From Coffea arabica (Eukaryota > Streptophyta > Magnoliopsida > Gentianales > Rubiaceae), in the NCBI RefSeq assembly GCF_036785885.1, contig NC_092323.1, positions 13,028,501-13,092,500 on the forward strand: 64,000 nucleotides of DNA, read 5' to 3'. Below, one piece after another: positions 50,632-62,623 of this stretch. Position 1 is the first letter of the stretch; every line of letters starts with the position of its first letter. The notes below the pieces were generated by a model. It saw nothing but the letters and a program-made list of their open reading frames with translations, searched no databases and had not been told where the DNA came from. Both the position numbers and the translations under genes were made by a program.

Positions 50632-52388
50632 TATTTATTTTTGAACAGATTGCACATGCATCGAGTATAACTCAATAACTAATATATATAAGTTGTTAGC
50701 ATTTAATTTATTTGAATAGTGGGATGAGGGCCCAAAGTCGTGACTCAGGAAGGGGACCAATTAGAATTTTGAAATCCACGTGTGTTGTGTGGAAACGCGG
50801 AAACATAATCTGGGAAAGGATGGAGAGTGGGAGTTGAAACTTGGAAGTCCAAATAGGTCGTAATGTATGGACCAGAATAGGTCCTGTAGACTGGGCAATA
50901 GAGTATCAGCACCGTCGGTATAGTACGTCTAAAAGTGAAGCAGAACGCTGTCGTACCGTCTGAATTTGCATTGGTAAGGCCACAAATAATTGAAGCTTCG
51001 TTGTCTAGTTGCCTTTCAGGGCCTACTCTGGACCGATGAGCAATCACTATCATGTTTTAAAGAAGCCAAAAGTATATGACTTCCTTCTGAAATCGTATAT
51101 AAATCTAAATAGTTTCTTGTATTATTTGAAATAGTTTTCAAAAGAATTATATATTTCCTATTATTGGCTTGTTCTTGTAGATTCTGCAAAAACTGACTAA
51201 GAAAAGTGATATTTCGTAGATTTTGGATTTTAGTTTTTTGGCTACTCTGGATAAAAAAGCAAACCAAAAACGCCAAAAAAAAAAAAACTGAAAAACCTAT
51301 AACCCGGTGACAATAATTAAAGGAGGCAATAATCCGGAAATATGAAAATATCCATTAATTAACTAAACATTCATTAAGTCATTTCTTTGTGAAGCAGTAT
51401 TGATTTTACCCTCCAAGCAGATATGATACTTAGCAAACTATTGTTTGGATTGCAATTTTTGGAGAAATTGTTTCTGGAGTTTTGCGAGAATATTCTTTGA
51501 AAATATTAACCTAATTACCTTTATATATCACATATATCATATATATATTTTAAAAAAAAAACAGTGCTATTTTTTTTTACAAAAACTTTGAAAAATTTGC
51601 AATCTAGACGATATTGATCATATTTATGCATGTAGCTTGTTTTTGACAGCACTTATTTGTTCATTCCAATACATTCCCTATGTGTGTAGATAATAAAAAT
51701 TGCTTATAAATCATCAAATATGAGGGCATAACAAGGATGTCAAGTCATTTCATTTGCTGTAGGTTAGCAATTTTCAGATGCAAAGAACTAATTAAAGTTG
51801 AAAACATACCTTAATTAGTTAATTTATGACTACAGTTGGAATGTAATAATAGGTGTCCGAATGCAGTAATATCTTTGTAACAAAGATATTGAATAGAATG
51901 AAGAATTAGTACATTAATTAACTTTTTGGAACGAAATACCAAATTTCATAACTAAATTATGACGAGCATTTTTTATTGATTACAAAGATTTTCTCAATCA
52001 TATTTACCCTTTAGTTTGAATTGGCACTTGATAAAGGATGATTGATTCTTCATTCAAATTAGCCTTGTGGACTAATTGATGCTCAAAACAATCATTCAAA
52101 GATCATCTGCAATAGTTTCGGCCTTAAGCATTTGTATCAATTTCGAAGTACAAGCACCACCCTTGGTTGTTTTCCCATGTAACTTCTTCCAAATTTTGTG
52201 TTTCAACAAATTGCAAGGAACCATTCATTTACAAGGTATTCTTGTAGTCAAAAGTAATAATTTTTGCAACACTTTTTAGAATATAATATATATGTCAAAT
52301 AATTAATAGAATATACGTTCAGATAATAGTCAGTACTAAAGAAAATTGTGAAAATATAAGTATATCCAAATGGAGATGATAATTATAG
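50632..52388. other. Intergenic; contains a short foldback at 51443-51609
   Basis: No gene is supported. GTTTGGATTGCAATTTTT at 51443 and AAAAATTTGCAATCTAGAC ending at 51609 are imperfect inverses enclosing a (TA)n-containing core, similar in ends to 45043-45136. Confidence 0.4.
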
Positions 52389-52720
52389 GTGTAGACGAAT
52401 TTAAACAAATCAAACACTTTAGCATTTAAATTTGTTTGATTATTTTGTCGAGTTTAAAATTTGTTCAAATTTGACTCGGTTATTTCTCGAGTCGAATTCG
52501 AACAAACTTTTATCGAGCCAAACTCGAGTAACGTGAACTTTTTATATATAAATTTCACTTATGTGCTAATCGAGCCAATCTTGAACCATACTTGAAAGTC
52601 TAACAAGTACAAATTGTTGTTCAAGATTCATTTGATTAGTTGGCAAATCAAATTCAAATGAGTTCTCATCAAACCAAATTCGATTTAAGTATCAAATAGT
52701 TTAGTTCGTCTTACAGTCCT
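52389..52720. mobile_element. Degraded hAT-type MITE
   Basis: The ends GTGTAGACGAATTT and GTTCGTCTTACAGTCCT are imperfect inverses. The flanks AATTATAG and ACTTATAG match at six of eight positions, a likely decayed 8-bp target duplication. The interior has CTCGAGTCGAATTCGAAC and repeated AATTTGTTCAAATTTGA phrases, like the AT-biased decay of the CTCGAG-rich elements at 55216 and 55624. Confidence 0.6.
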
Positions 52721-53706
52721 ACTTATAGTTTTCATTCGATATACAAATTAAGAAATTTCTGAAGTTCAGTTACATCAAAGGATTACTACACCCAACGGTG
52801 ATAGAAAATAACAGATGCCGCTTTAAATGAAGTATGAGCAAAATGTAACAGGAAATATTACTTACAAGCGCTAATCCAAATTCTTGAGACAGATATTTCG
52901 GTAGCTTCTCATCTCTTTTTGAAAATGCATTTAGCTTGCCAATTTTGATTGTCCCTAATGTATTGAAAAGAGCACCTTTTCTCGTAGTATAAGCATTAAC
53001 GTTGAATATTTCTTATAAATTCTTTTATGTTCGAATAGTAGTATTTCCCACCAAGAAAAAAATTGATAATCAGAAAATACAATTTTCAACTGTTGTCTAT
53101 TTTTGAACATTTTGGCATTTACGACCTCAAGTACAGGTGATTATAGCAGGTGAATTCTCTTTGCAAGTATCTATTACAGTATATATATATATCCAGTCTT
53201 GAACACTGGAACTTGTGGAAAGAAAAAACTCAACTTACGATATAGAATAATTTTAAAGAAGGATTAGCTGCAAAACTGCTATGGAACTATTACCAACCTG
53301 CTAATACTACCGTTAGAAATCACAACTTCCCCGAAAGATTACCAATTTGCAGCACTCATACAATCAATTTTTTGCACATTACTCAAATAAACCTGATATA
53401 AACTTGAAAGAAAATTAGTATAACAATTACTCGATCCCTGATCCAAGAAATCAAAGTGTTCAAGATATACCAAACCTCTATCTCCTCCCATTTCCAATAT
53501 CACAAATTTGGTTTCATATTGCTAATTACCTTTTTACCTTACATGCATTAAATTGTTATAATATTTTTTCTACAAAAATTTCAGAAATAGCAATTCAAAC
53601 GAGAATTTTGTGTATGATAGCTTTATGCGTCGTCATGGAAAGCACTGCAAAGGAAATGAAAATTAAATAGATAGACATAGAGGTTCTTTTGTTTTTTTTT
53701 CTTTTC

Positions 53707-53712
<6 letters not shown>

Positions 53713-53749
<37 letters not shown>
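53713..53749. repeat. (TA)n microsatellite
   Basis: About 18 TA units. The surrounding 52721-55215 is AT-rich intergenic DNA in which I support no gene; a frame at 53748-54002 has no recognisable content. Confidence 0.9.
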
Positions 53750-53753
<4 letters not shown>

Positions 53754-55215
53754 AATTTTGGTAACACTAACATGCAAAAAGAGAAATTTGTACTACCAAA
53801 CTGTCGCATGACACAATTATGCAAAGCTATGGTACTCTGTCGTCGGGGTCATGATATATTGAATGAATTACACCTGTTTCTTCATCTACCAAATCAATCT
53901 TCTCTCAACTTTGTCTCAAATGCAGTTCCTTTTCCACGATTAGGAACGTACAACAATAAAGTATTATTCCCAACACTATTTTTTTCTCTTTTTTTTGCTT
54001 AAAACTTTTAAAAGTGAGCTTTTACCTCACTGTTCTGAACATCTGATACGAGAATAGAAGCACTAAAAAGCTGAAGACACTTTCTTCTCCTCGTCCCAAT
54101 CTTTCATTACTGTTACTCTCATCGAGAAAAGTTTGACCCTAGCTACTAGTACTGCTAGCTAGCAATCTAGCTAGAGCTAGCCTCATACCATATAGCTGCC
54201 CAACAACACATACTACAGACATTCACTTCACTTTAGCTCTCCTTCTACATGAGCTGTGATCCTGCAGTTTTGGTGGGACTAATTAAGATGACTTGAATGA
54301 GATCAGATCAGCAAATCAGGTAATGAAGAAAGCCTGTGATTCTCACGTCATGAAGCTTATAGTGTGGCATATGTATGGTAGCTTCCACTGACTTGTGTTA
54401 CTATAAATTATCAGAATTGTCCGTCAACTATTTTGTTAGAACCAAAATAGTCCCTGAACTTTATTTTTACCAATGCCAGGTGAACACAGGATTAAAATAG
54501 GAAATCTTGACACAACACTTATTAAAATGTAAAAATGTAGAGGTTTGTCAAGAAATTGACTATGGAATTGAATGATGTAGAGAGTAAACAAAAAAAAAAA
54601 AAAGGGTTTGAGACTTCTACGAACTCTAATGGTAATACCCAATCTTGTTTAACATGACCTCTTGCTAGTTGCAATTGCAACAACTGGGAAGTTGTGAGTT
54701 TTGATTATGGTTTACAGAGGGTTGGGATGCCAATTTTAGGGTTTAATTTAGCTGAAAGGTGCATTTTTTTGGCTCTCTCTCTGATTCGCATTCCTAATTT
54801 CTCAATAAATGTCCAGTTGTTTTAATTCAAGTAAGGGTTATAGGTAACTTTCCTTTTGTGCCTCTACGTTGACCATTATCAGTGCATAATGTTTATAAAT
54901 TGGGTCTGCTCAGATAGCGAGTTTTTTTACATAATTTTATTTACTTACATCATCAACACATTTTTCAACCACTTTTTTATCTCATATATATCACATTAAA
55001 AAAGTGCCACGATACTTTTTTTTTTTTTTTTCTCAAAACTGATTGCAAATAATCACTACTATCAAATGAGGACCACATTGGTAATATAAATATAGTTGAG
55101 AGACTAAATTGGCTGCCTATGAGCTTTAGTCTTGATTTGGAGTTACACAATGGAATGTTGGGAGTCAAAACATGAGACTTGGGGTATAAGACTTGTAAAT
55201 GTATGTACTCATGGA

Positions 55216-55564
55216 TAGGGCTGCAAACGAGTCGAGTCGAGTCAAGTTTTGGCCTAATCGAGCCGAGTATTGACTTAATTTTAGTGAACTCGAACTCGAG
55301 TTCGAGCTCGACGAGCCGACAATTCAAAGCTCGAGTTTGAGCTCGAAAAAAATAAAAAATAAATAAAATAATAATTTTTTCTTAATAAATAATAAAATAT
55401 TAAGGATATATATGTAATTTTACTATTAAAATAAAAAAAATATATATATACTCGAACTCGTGAGTCGGCTCGCGAGATAACGAGCTTAATATCTTGAGCT
55501 CGAGTTCGAGCTTGATTTCGACTTGAGCTCGAGTCGAGTCGCTTGCGGTTCGTTTGCAGCCCTA
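55216..55564. mobile_element. hAT-type MITE, copy 2
   Basis: The ends TAGGGCTGCAAACGAGTCGA and TTCGTTTGCAGCCCTA are inverse of each other. A perfect 8-bp duplication CTCATGGA flanks it (55208-55215 and 55565-55572). Subterminal CGAGTTCGAG-type motifs flank an AT-rich core that includes AATATTAAGGATATATATG, shared with copies 1 and 3. Confidence 0.93.
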
Positions 55565-55623
55565 CTCATGGAAGTGGGTTGAAAATTTATTGTTGATCAA
55601 GAAAATTTTTAAGGAGTTTTTCT

Positions 55624-56040
55624 TAGGGCTGCAAACGAGCCGAGTCGAGTCGAGCTTTGAGCTAATCGAGCCGAGCCTCGACTAAATTTTACCAAGCTCG
55701 AGCTCGACGAGCTGGCAAATTTCGAGCTCGAGCTCGAAAAAAAATAAAAAATAATTATTTTATTTTTAAAAAAATAAATAAAATAATATTTTTTTCTTAA
55801 TAAATTATAAAATATTAAGGATATATACGTAATTTTACTATGAAAATAAAAAAATAAAAAAAAATATATATAATATACGTAATTTTATTATTAAATAAAA
55901 ATAAAAATAAAAAATATATATATAATATTCTGAGCTCGAGTTTGACTCGAGCCGGCTCGAGCTCGACTCGAGCTCGATTAATAGCGAGCTCGACTCGAGC
56001 TTGACCCGCTCGCGAGCGGCTCGATTCGTTTGCAGCCCTA
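55624..56040. mobile_element. hAT-type MITE, copy 3
   Basis: The ends TAGGGCTGCAAACGAGCCGA and TTCGTTTGCAGCCCTA are inverse of each other. A perfect 8-bp duplication GTTTTTCT flanks it (55616-55623 and 56041-56048). It lies only 59 bases from copy 2, in the same orientation judged by the shared AT-rich core. Its core contains a short internal duplication of ATATAATATACGTAATTTTA-like sequence. Confidence 0.93.
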
Positions 56041-56048
56041 GTTTTTCT

Positions 56049-56726
56049 CTTCATAGGGCAGTATCCATGCTATCCTAGTAAATATATAATTAGTTAGAGA
56101 AAAAAGGCCCATGTAAACTAGGGGGATGCACTGGCATACTCTCTAGACCAAACTATGAATTTTATTGACTGCTGGATGCAGTTCAGAGAAGGATTTCAAA
56201 TTTCTCATGGCAGCTAATTTACCTTTAACAAGTTATTTATGAAAATCCTTTAGGAGGTAAACCTAAATAATCTTTATAATCAAGCAACTAAAAATGTTTT
56301 GAACCATGGCCAATACAGGTTTTTTAGAGCTTGGGCCCGTTTAATAGGATAGCATTTCCACTAACATGCAGTCACCTAAAACTATAATCAGGTGTTAACA
56401 CCGACTTACACCTAGTCAAATCTTTGTATTTTTTGAAGCTTCCTTGTCAAATCTTTGTTAGCTGCTGAATTAATGGGAGCATCTGTCCTATGACATCTTC
56501 TTCTCCGAGCGTAATTTACTATGCAGCATTGGACTTTACGGACAAAATTCTTGGGTAATTGCAGTTGCAGGAAGTATTTCCTCCACATGCAGTTCGTTAT
56601 ATACAGTGGAAACTCATCATTTCGTCTACAACGAACTACTGATGAAAGTGTGAAGGAAATTTAATATTGACGTACCGTTTTTGAGGAATAAACGGGGTCG
56701 GTCGACCAATGGTTTTTTTTTTTTTT
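56049..56726. other. Intergenic
   Basis: No gene or repeat of note is supported between the hAT MITE and the long palindrome. Confidence 0.4.
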
Positions 56727-57709
56727 GGGTTAATCACATTTTATCCCCTTAAAGAATACCCAATTTCTCAGTTTACCCCATAACCTTTAATTTTGCTCAC
56801 TTAACTCCCTTTAGGACAAAATTGCCCTTGCATTATTTTGACTTTTCATTTACCGTGTTTTCCTTTCTTTTATTTCTTTTTCTCTTTCTTCTTTATTTAA
56901 TTCTTCCTCTTTCCCACAAAAATCTTCACCTTAATGATTGAAATTAAAAAAGAGAAATTGCAGATATCTATCTTCTTCTTAAATGATTAAAAAAATATTC
57001 AAATCACTTTCCTAAAATACAATTTTTTTAGCCTTTCAATTCTTTTAATTTTAGATTTTTCTCTTTCCTTTCTAGTTTCTCATTTTATTCCCAAAAAAAT
57101 ATCTTAAGATTAAATTATGACCTGATTAATAATCATCAATTGAAATTTGTGACATGTGACATTATACAAAAAATCAAAATTAGTTTTTGATGCCTTTTAA
57201 ACCTTCACCCAGAAATATGCAATTACAAACTCAAAACAAAAATTTTCGTTGAAATGTAATTTCTATTGGGAAGGATGAAAGAGAGAAGAAAGAGAAAAAG
57301 AAATAAAATAAAGGAAAACAATTTCATCTTTTGATACTTTCTTGAGAATAAAATGAGAAACTAGAAAGGAAAGAGGAAAACCCAAAATTAAAAGAATTGA
57401 AAGGTTAAAAAAATTGTATTTTAGGAAAGTGATTTGAATATTTTTTTAATCATTTAAGGAGAAGATAGATCTCTGTAATTCTTTTTTTTTAATTTCAATC
57501 ATTAAGGTGAAAATTTTTGTGGGAAAGAGGAAGAATTAAATAAAGAAGAAAGAGAAAAAGAAATAAAAGAAAAGAAAATAAGGTAAATGAAAAGTCAAAA
57601 TAATGCAAGGGCAATTTTGTCCTAAAGGGGGTTAAGTGAGCAAAATTAAAAGTTAGGGGGTAAACTGACAAATGAGGTATTCTTTAAAGGGATAAAATGT
57701 GATTAACCC
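56727..57709. mobile_element. 983-bp near-palindromic foldback element
   Basis: The left arm (56727 to about 57108) and right arm (about 57335 to 57709) are inverse repeats of some 380 bases that match at well over 90 percent of positions by eye. Examples are GGGTTAATCACATTTTATCC against GGATAAAATGTGATTAACCC, and GGACAAAATTGCCCTTGCAT against its inverse. The roughly 225-base loop is unrelated DNA. Poly-T on both flanks hides any target duplication. There is no coding potential. It is a MITE or foldback transposon, and if transcribed it would form a very long hairpin. Confidence 0.92.
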
Positions 57710-58640
57710 TTTTTTTTTTGGGGGATGCCCAACAACATTAAAGGGTCGTGGTACTTTCTCATATGCTGATGCCAGACTACAATAATAAACGGTTTTACCA
57801 TCTATCTGTCTCACTATCTTCTCCACATAAATGCAAGTCCAGCTTCCCTCTGTACTTGGCTAGCTAGCCACTTATCAACACGAAATAAGAGAGTAAACGA
57901 GTCTAATTAAGTTGAATACAATAATGTTGAAACATGTTTAATTATTTTAATGAATTTAAAAATGCAATTCAAATTTGACTTGACTAGTTGGTGAACCAAA
58001 TTTGAACTAATACTTATCAGCCGAATTCAATTCGAACATTGAATAGTTTGATTCATCTTTTAACCCTAAACACATATAATTATGCCAATTTTGTGCATAT
58101 TTGTGAAAAAGCCATATCCCAAAGTTGATTGAAGAAGGTAAATCTAATTCAAATGGACATGGATGATTCAAATGTTATCCTTATATTTGCTGATCATTTA
58201 GATATGTGTATTTGGTGATCATATATGTTGTATAATGTTTGATGGTTTTTTTTTCCTTGTCATTAGCGCAGATTTGAAGCAATGAGATTATTATTTCCTA
58301 TGTTTTTGGCTATTTGAACTAAAGTAGTAACTGACATCCCACCTGTAAAATCTGTGGCCGAACTGATTATTTAATTACCTGTCTGAGTTCATGACTAAAC
58401 TTGGATAGTCAACAACTCGTTACATTTGGTCTCCACCAAAAAAGGCTTGCTGGTCCAATAGGTCATGAAAACTTTTGGGAACAAGTTTTTAGATATGGTG
58501 AAATTGGTTAAATTCCAAACGAGTCAAAATGCTGTACTAAACTACTACAGCTTTCTAGTATTTTTTAGCTGGATTTCACTCCTCTCTAGTGAATTTTCTC
58601 TCAATTTCTAACAATGCATGTTCTGGAGAAAGAATCCATC
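57710..58640. other. Intergenic; remnant of a CTCGAG-type MITE near 57895-58070
   Basis: Phrases such as AATTTGACTTGACTAGTTGG, AATTCAATTCGAACATTGAATAG and TTTTAACCCTA resemble the right part of the degraded hAT MITE at 52389-52720. No ends or duplication can be defined. No gene is supported. Confidence 0.4.
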
Positions 58641-58655
58641 AGAGAGAAGTCAAAT

Positions 58656-58774
58656 CCAGACGGGTGCACTTGGTGGTGGTTCAATCCCCACCTGCCCCTC
58701 ATAGGCCCCCCTTAGATAGATTAGGATAGAGTAGGATACAGATAAAATAGTGACGAATGACAAAAAAAAGAAGA
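58656..58774 (+). mobile_element. SINE with 15-bp target-site duplication
   Basis: A 119-bp body ends in GACAAAAAAAAGAAG and is flanked by the perfect direct repeat AGAGAGAAGTCAAAT (58641-58655 and 58775-58789). It contains GGTTCAATCCCC, which fits a pol III B box, and GTGCACTTGGTGG upstream, a poor A box. The 3' module TAGGATAGAGTAGGATACAG resembles those at 21260-21290 and, inverted, 38480-38510. A tRNA-derived, 5'-truncated SINE is inferred. Confidence 0.8.
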
Positions 58775-58789
58775 AGAGAGAAGTCAAAT

Positions 58790-60515
58790 AAATTTTAGCC
58801 ACCGGCCAGGGTCACTCTTAAGGGTGTTTCAGTTTGCAGTGATCTTTTCAATGTGAATTGAGTTTAACGTTGTGTTGTACTTTACATTAAAGAAAAAAAA
58901 AAAGGACCAATTACACCACTCTTGTATTATAACAAAATCTTGGAACCATGTTTTGCTTTGATGTAGCAGTACCATCAATTATGTGCTAATCTAGTGCTTG
59001 ATCATCCTTCTTCCCAGTTATCATTTTCATTCAAATTTAACTCCTTTTTGAAACCTCCATTGCTGTCATGAGACAATTGATAGTAGTTGTTACCCTGCAA
59101 TGATTGCGTTCTCCAGTACAAATTCAAAGGTGTGTTAAAAGCTGAATATGAAGCAAGAAAAGCCCCCATGAACGGCTTTAGCTATGTTGGTGTAAAAAAG
59201 GCAAAATGGCATCTCTTCTCAATTAAGCTAAGAGAATGCAAATGAGTTTAGCTGAAAATGACGTGTGCCCAGAGTTTAGATTAGAGGGAGGGAAGGAGGG
59301 AGGGAGGCAAACCTTAGCGTTGTTGAATGTAATTAATGCATTTTCTTGGGATGGACTGCGCAAGAAGAATCGTTTTCAGACATGAAAGAGCCAAGTCATC
59401 TTCCCCCTTATTTGATTCCTTCAATCCAAAATCTATCGCAGTCAAACCCTCATGTCTCCTGTTTCTACAAACTCAAATAAAAGTCATGTGTCCTCATTAA
59501 ATGAGAATTTTAACGACTCCCTCTCATAATATTTATAGTGTGCTAAACCCCTATGGATAATGATATACTTCTGTTTATCTGCATTTTGTTGTTGTAATAT
59601 AATACAAAAAAACATGCTGTTTGGATAGATGATTATTTGAAATTTTTAAAAAAATTATAATATATTATTGCACGTCTAATGAAAAGTGATTGAAAACATA
59701 AAAAAAGATTGAAAAATATGTTTATGATTTGGTGATTATCCCTTAAATGCTTTAAACAAATGGTAATGCACCAAAAAAAATTATTGTATGTATGTCTAAA
59801 ATTTGAAAAGAGATATGTTCAAATTTGATGACATCTTCCTTCTTTTTAAGGGATAGATAGACATACACGCATCAATGATTATATATATTTATAAGAATTA
59901 TAGCTTCAAGTTCAGAATTTGCACTAAAAAATATATCTCTTTCAAGAAAAATATGAATGCCATTCCAAGACTATATATTTTTCCTGAATATATCAAGCTG
60001 TACACTATCAATGCAAAAGAGCAGATAGCTGCAACACCGCAGCCCCAACCTTCGCCTCCCAAATTCCAACTAGTAGTATATCATAGGCTGCTAGTGGCCA
60101 AATCTCAGTGTTAGTAAAGAAATGAGCAGTGACTAAAAGTCATTCTTTTCTGCTGCCAATCTACCGAGTTTTGTATCCTACTTCTCGACTTGTTCTTTTC
60201 ACTCTTCTGCCTTCTTTCAGTACTGGACCTTTTTATCCTTCTCCTTTTCTAAATCTGGTCAGCCTCAGCTATCCCTTCGTTCCAGTGTTTCTCCACTTGC
60301 AGACATGATATCCCATCCTCTGCAGTCTATTGCTATACTATACTAGAATCACTACAGTCTCTTCTTCCTTTCTCTTGGATATGCACCAGTTAATTTGAGA
60401 GATTTGATGAAGTCTCAATTGGGATTTTCTAAATAGAAGATTCCTACCTATTAATCTTTAATCTTCATTCCTTTTTTCTTTTGTGGTTTTCTTCAAGTGG
60501 AAATAAAATGCAACC
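58790..60515. other. Intergenic, ending in the EPFL promoter
   Basis: No gene is supported. A purine tract with repeated GGGA units lies at 59287-59308. The last few hundred bases are pyrimidine-rich and probably hold the promoter and leader of the EPF-like gene. A frame at 59875-60114 has no recognisable content. Confidence 0.4.
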
Positions 60516-61057
60516 ATGGCTATGAGTTCATTTCTTGCATCAACTTTATCTTCAACTATACTCGTAGTAATTACATTTCTCCATCTTCTCTCCACAACTT
60601 CTTGTTTGAATCATAATCAACCTCCGGATACAGTTCAGGTGAGCCACCGCCCCTGCCGCGCCTTCTTCTTCCTCCTCCTCCTCTTCTTCGTTCTCTTCTT
60701 TTCTATGTTTGTTTTACAGTGACAAGACATGTCCAGTAGTTTGTATGTTTTCTTGAACCTTTCCCTTTTATTTTTAAGGGTTTGTTGGTTGAAGAAAAGA
60801 CAAGATTGGGTTCAACACCGCCAAGTTGCTACAACAAGTGCAACAATTGTCATCCATGCATGGCAGTTCAAGTTCCCACAATGCCAAGCCATAGCCAACT
60901 CAAGCCAAGACAAATTACTCGAGCTACAACGACAACGGATAGTCACATTGATTCATCATCACCCTCATCATCATCATCATCAGTAGGTAACAGGTACTCC
61001 AATTACAAGCCTCTTGGATGGAAATGCAGATGTGGTGGCCACTTCTACAATCCTTAG
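60516..61057 (+). CDS. EPIDERMAL PATTERNING FACTOR-like secreted peptide precursor
   Basis: EPFL peptides are secreted cysteine-rich ligands for ERECTA-family receptor kinases and control stomatal, inflorescence or leaf-margin patterning. Two exons, 60516-60638 and 60779-61057, join in frame to 133 residues. Residues 1-30 form a signal peptide with a hydrophobic core (TILVVITFLHLLS). The mature region starts near LGSTPPSC and has six cysteines at 58, 62, 65, 68, 124 and 126. The spacing CYNKCNNCHPC and the end YKPLGWKCRCGGHFYNP are typical of the EPFL1/2-type branch rather than EPF1/2 or stomagen. A serine/threonine-rich loop with repeated TCA codons lies between the cysteine clusters. The second exon would be open further upstream but begins after a TTTTTAAG acceptor. 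The exact subfamily is uncertain. Confidence 0.93.
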
Positions 61058-62623
61058 CTTCCTAAAATCCCATTTCATCTTTAGTACTACTACTAGAATG
61101 TAATTGTTTATTTTCAACTTTTAGCACTAGCATGAGTATTATTAACTTATGATTTTATAGATTTATAGCTTCTATCCATGGGATTCTAGTAGAGACAAGA
61201 CAATCAATTGAGGGAAGTTAGAGATATTTATTGTGTACAAATTGAATAATGCAGCCTTTAATTTGTATAGTGATTGATTGCAGACTATCTGACTACTGAT
61301 TTTAATGTTACTTTTATGTGTATTGGGAGAATTTGGGGACTTGCAGTAGTACTGTACAAGTACTGCACATTTTTATTGTTGATGCACATTGTACAGTTTA
61401 TATAAATTAAATTGACATTGCTGTTTTACACATTAATGACTTGTACCACTAGTATTAAAGGTATGAATGTACGAGGTGTTAGTTGAGTCAGCTTTGCCTT
61501 TGCCCCTCTCTATATCCTTTTGATTCTATTTTCATTCGTCCTTCCTTACTTTATCTTCTTGGGATTTTCATGATCTTTCCCTCATGTCCTATGCATTCGA
61601 GGGTATCTTCTTGTTACAGTAGAAATTTGGTTTTACTACCTATCAGAAGGCTAGTAGGTTATTGGATATTTACTAAAGGAACCTTGATGACACATGTATA
61701 TATTTTCCCCTGGATGGTCAGATACACATGCAGAACTGCAGGATTTCATGAGTGATATCATTGCCTTTTTAGCTGTAGCATCCCAGGGTAGTTACCGTGT
61801 TTTGGTGATATATGCTAACATAGAGAATCTCTTAGAAAAAAACCAGAGGAGGACAAGAATAGCAGCAAAAACAGTGGTCTCCCTATACTATATATGCCTG
61901 TTTCTTTCTTGTCTCGAGCAAGTGCCTTTGGCCTTTGCAGGCCAGAACTTAGAAATCTACCATAATGGTGACAAAATTGTTAGTCACGATGCATATTTGG
62001 CATAATTGGCTAGTGTTGCACCAAGAATATTTATATTCTTTCATATGCAATTAAACTTCATGGGAATTGATTTTTAACTAGCAAGAGGGATTTTTTTCCT
62101 CACCACAAAATCCAGTTTTGAATTTGTCGATTACCCAAAACAAATAGACCAAATAATTTGGCATACTATTTTTTTCAAGTTCAAATTTAGATTTTGCGCT
62201 CAAAGAGAAAACTGAAGAGATTCGTCCTCAAAACCTAGCTTTAACTGGTAGAGATATTAGTCACGTGACCATGAGTTTCTTGTTTGAGTATCAATCCCTC
62301 CCTTGCAAAGCGTGGAAATTCCCATTGAGAGTAAAAAAAATAAAAAATAAAAAATAAAAAGGAGAGAGAGGACTTGACTTGGGCTGAAGCTGCTGCTGTG
62401 TTAATGCAACTGTCACTAGGCCCTTTTTGAAAAATGCTCCACAAAATCAAATGGGCTAGTCCAACATAAAGCCACCACAACTAATCCATACTACCTTCCC
62501 CGCCATCCCCCTTTTTTTTTATTTATTAATAATAATAAATGTTTGGAAATTGATATCCAGAAGAGCGAAGGTCGTTAAATTCGTTAACACCACTCAACTC
62601 ATCAGTCATCACAGCAACCAGCA
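61058..62623. other. Intergenic between EPFL and CbbY-like genes
   Basis: This contains the EPFL 3' untranslated region, AT-rich spacer and the promoter of the downstream gene. The frame at 61694-62005 shows no domain. A (TAAAAAA)n-like tract lies at 62335-62360. No gene is supported. Confidence 0.4.

Noticed and set aside
52076-54002. Short plus-strand frames in the 50-55 kb region
   Set aside because: No domain, no codon-use contrast with surrounding AT-rich DNA, no credible splice partners.
61483-62005. Two overlapping plus-strand frames between the EPFL and CbbY-like genes
   Set aside because: No family resemblance and no consistent exon structure; likely chance frames.
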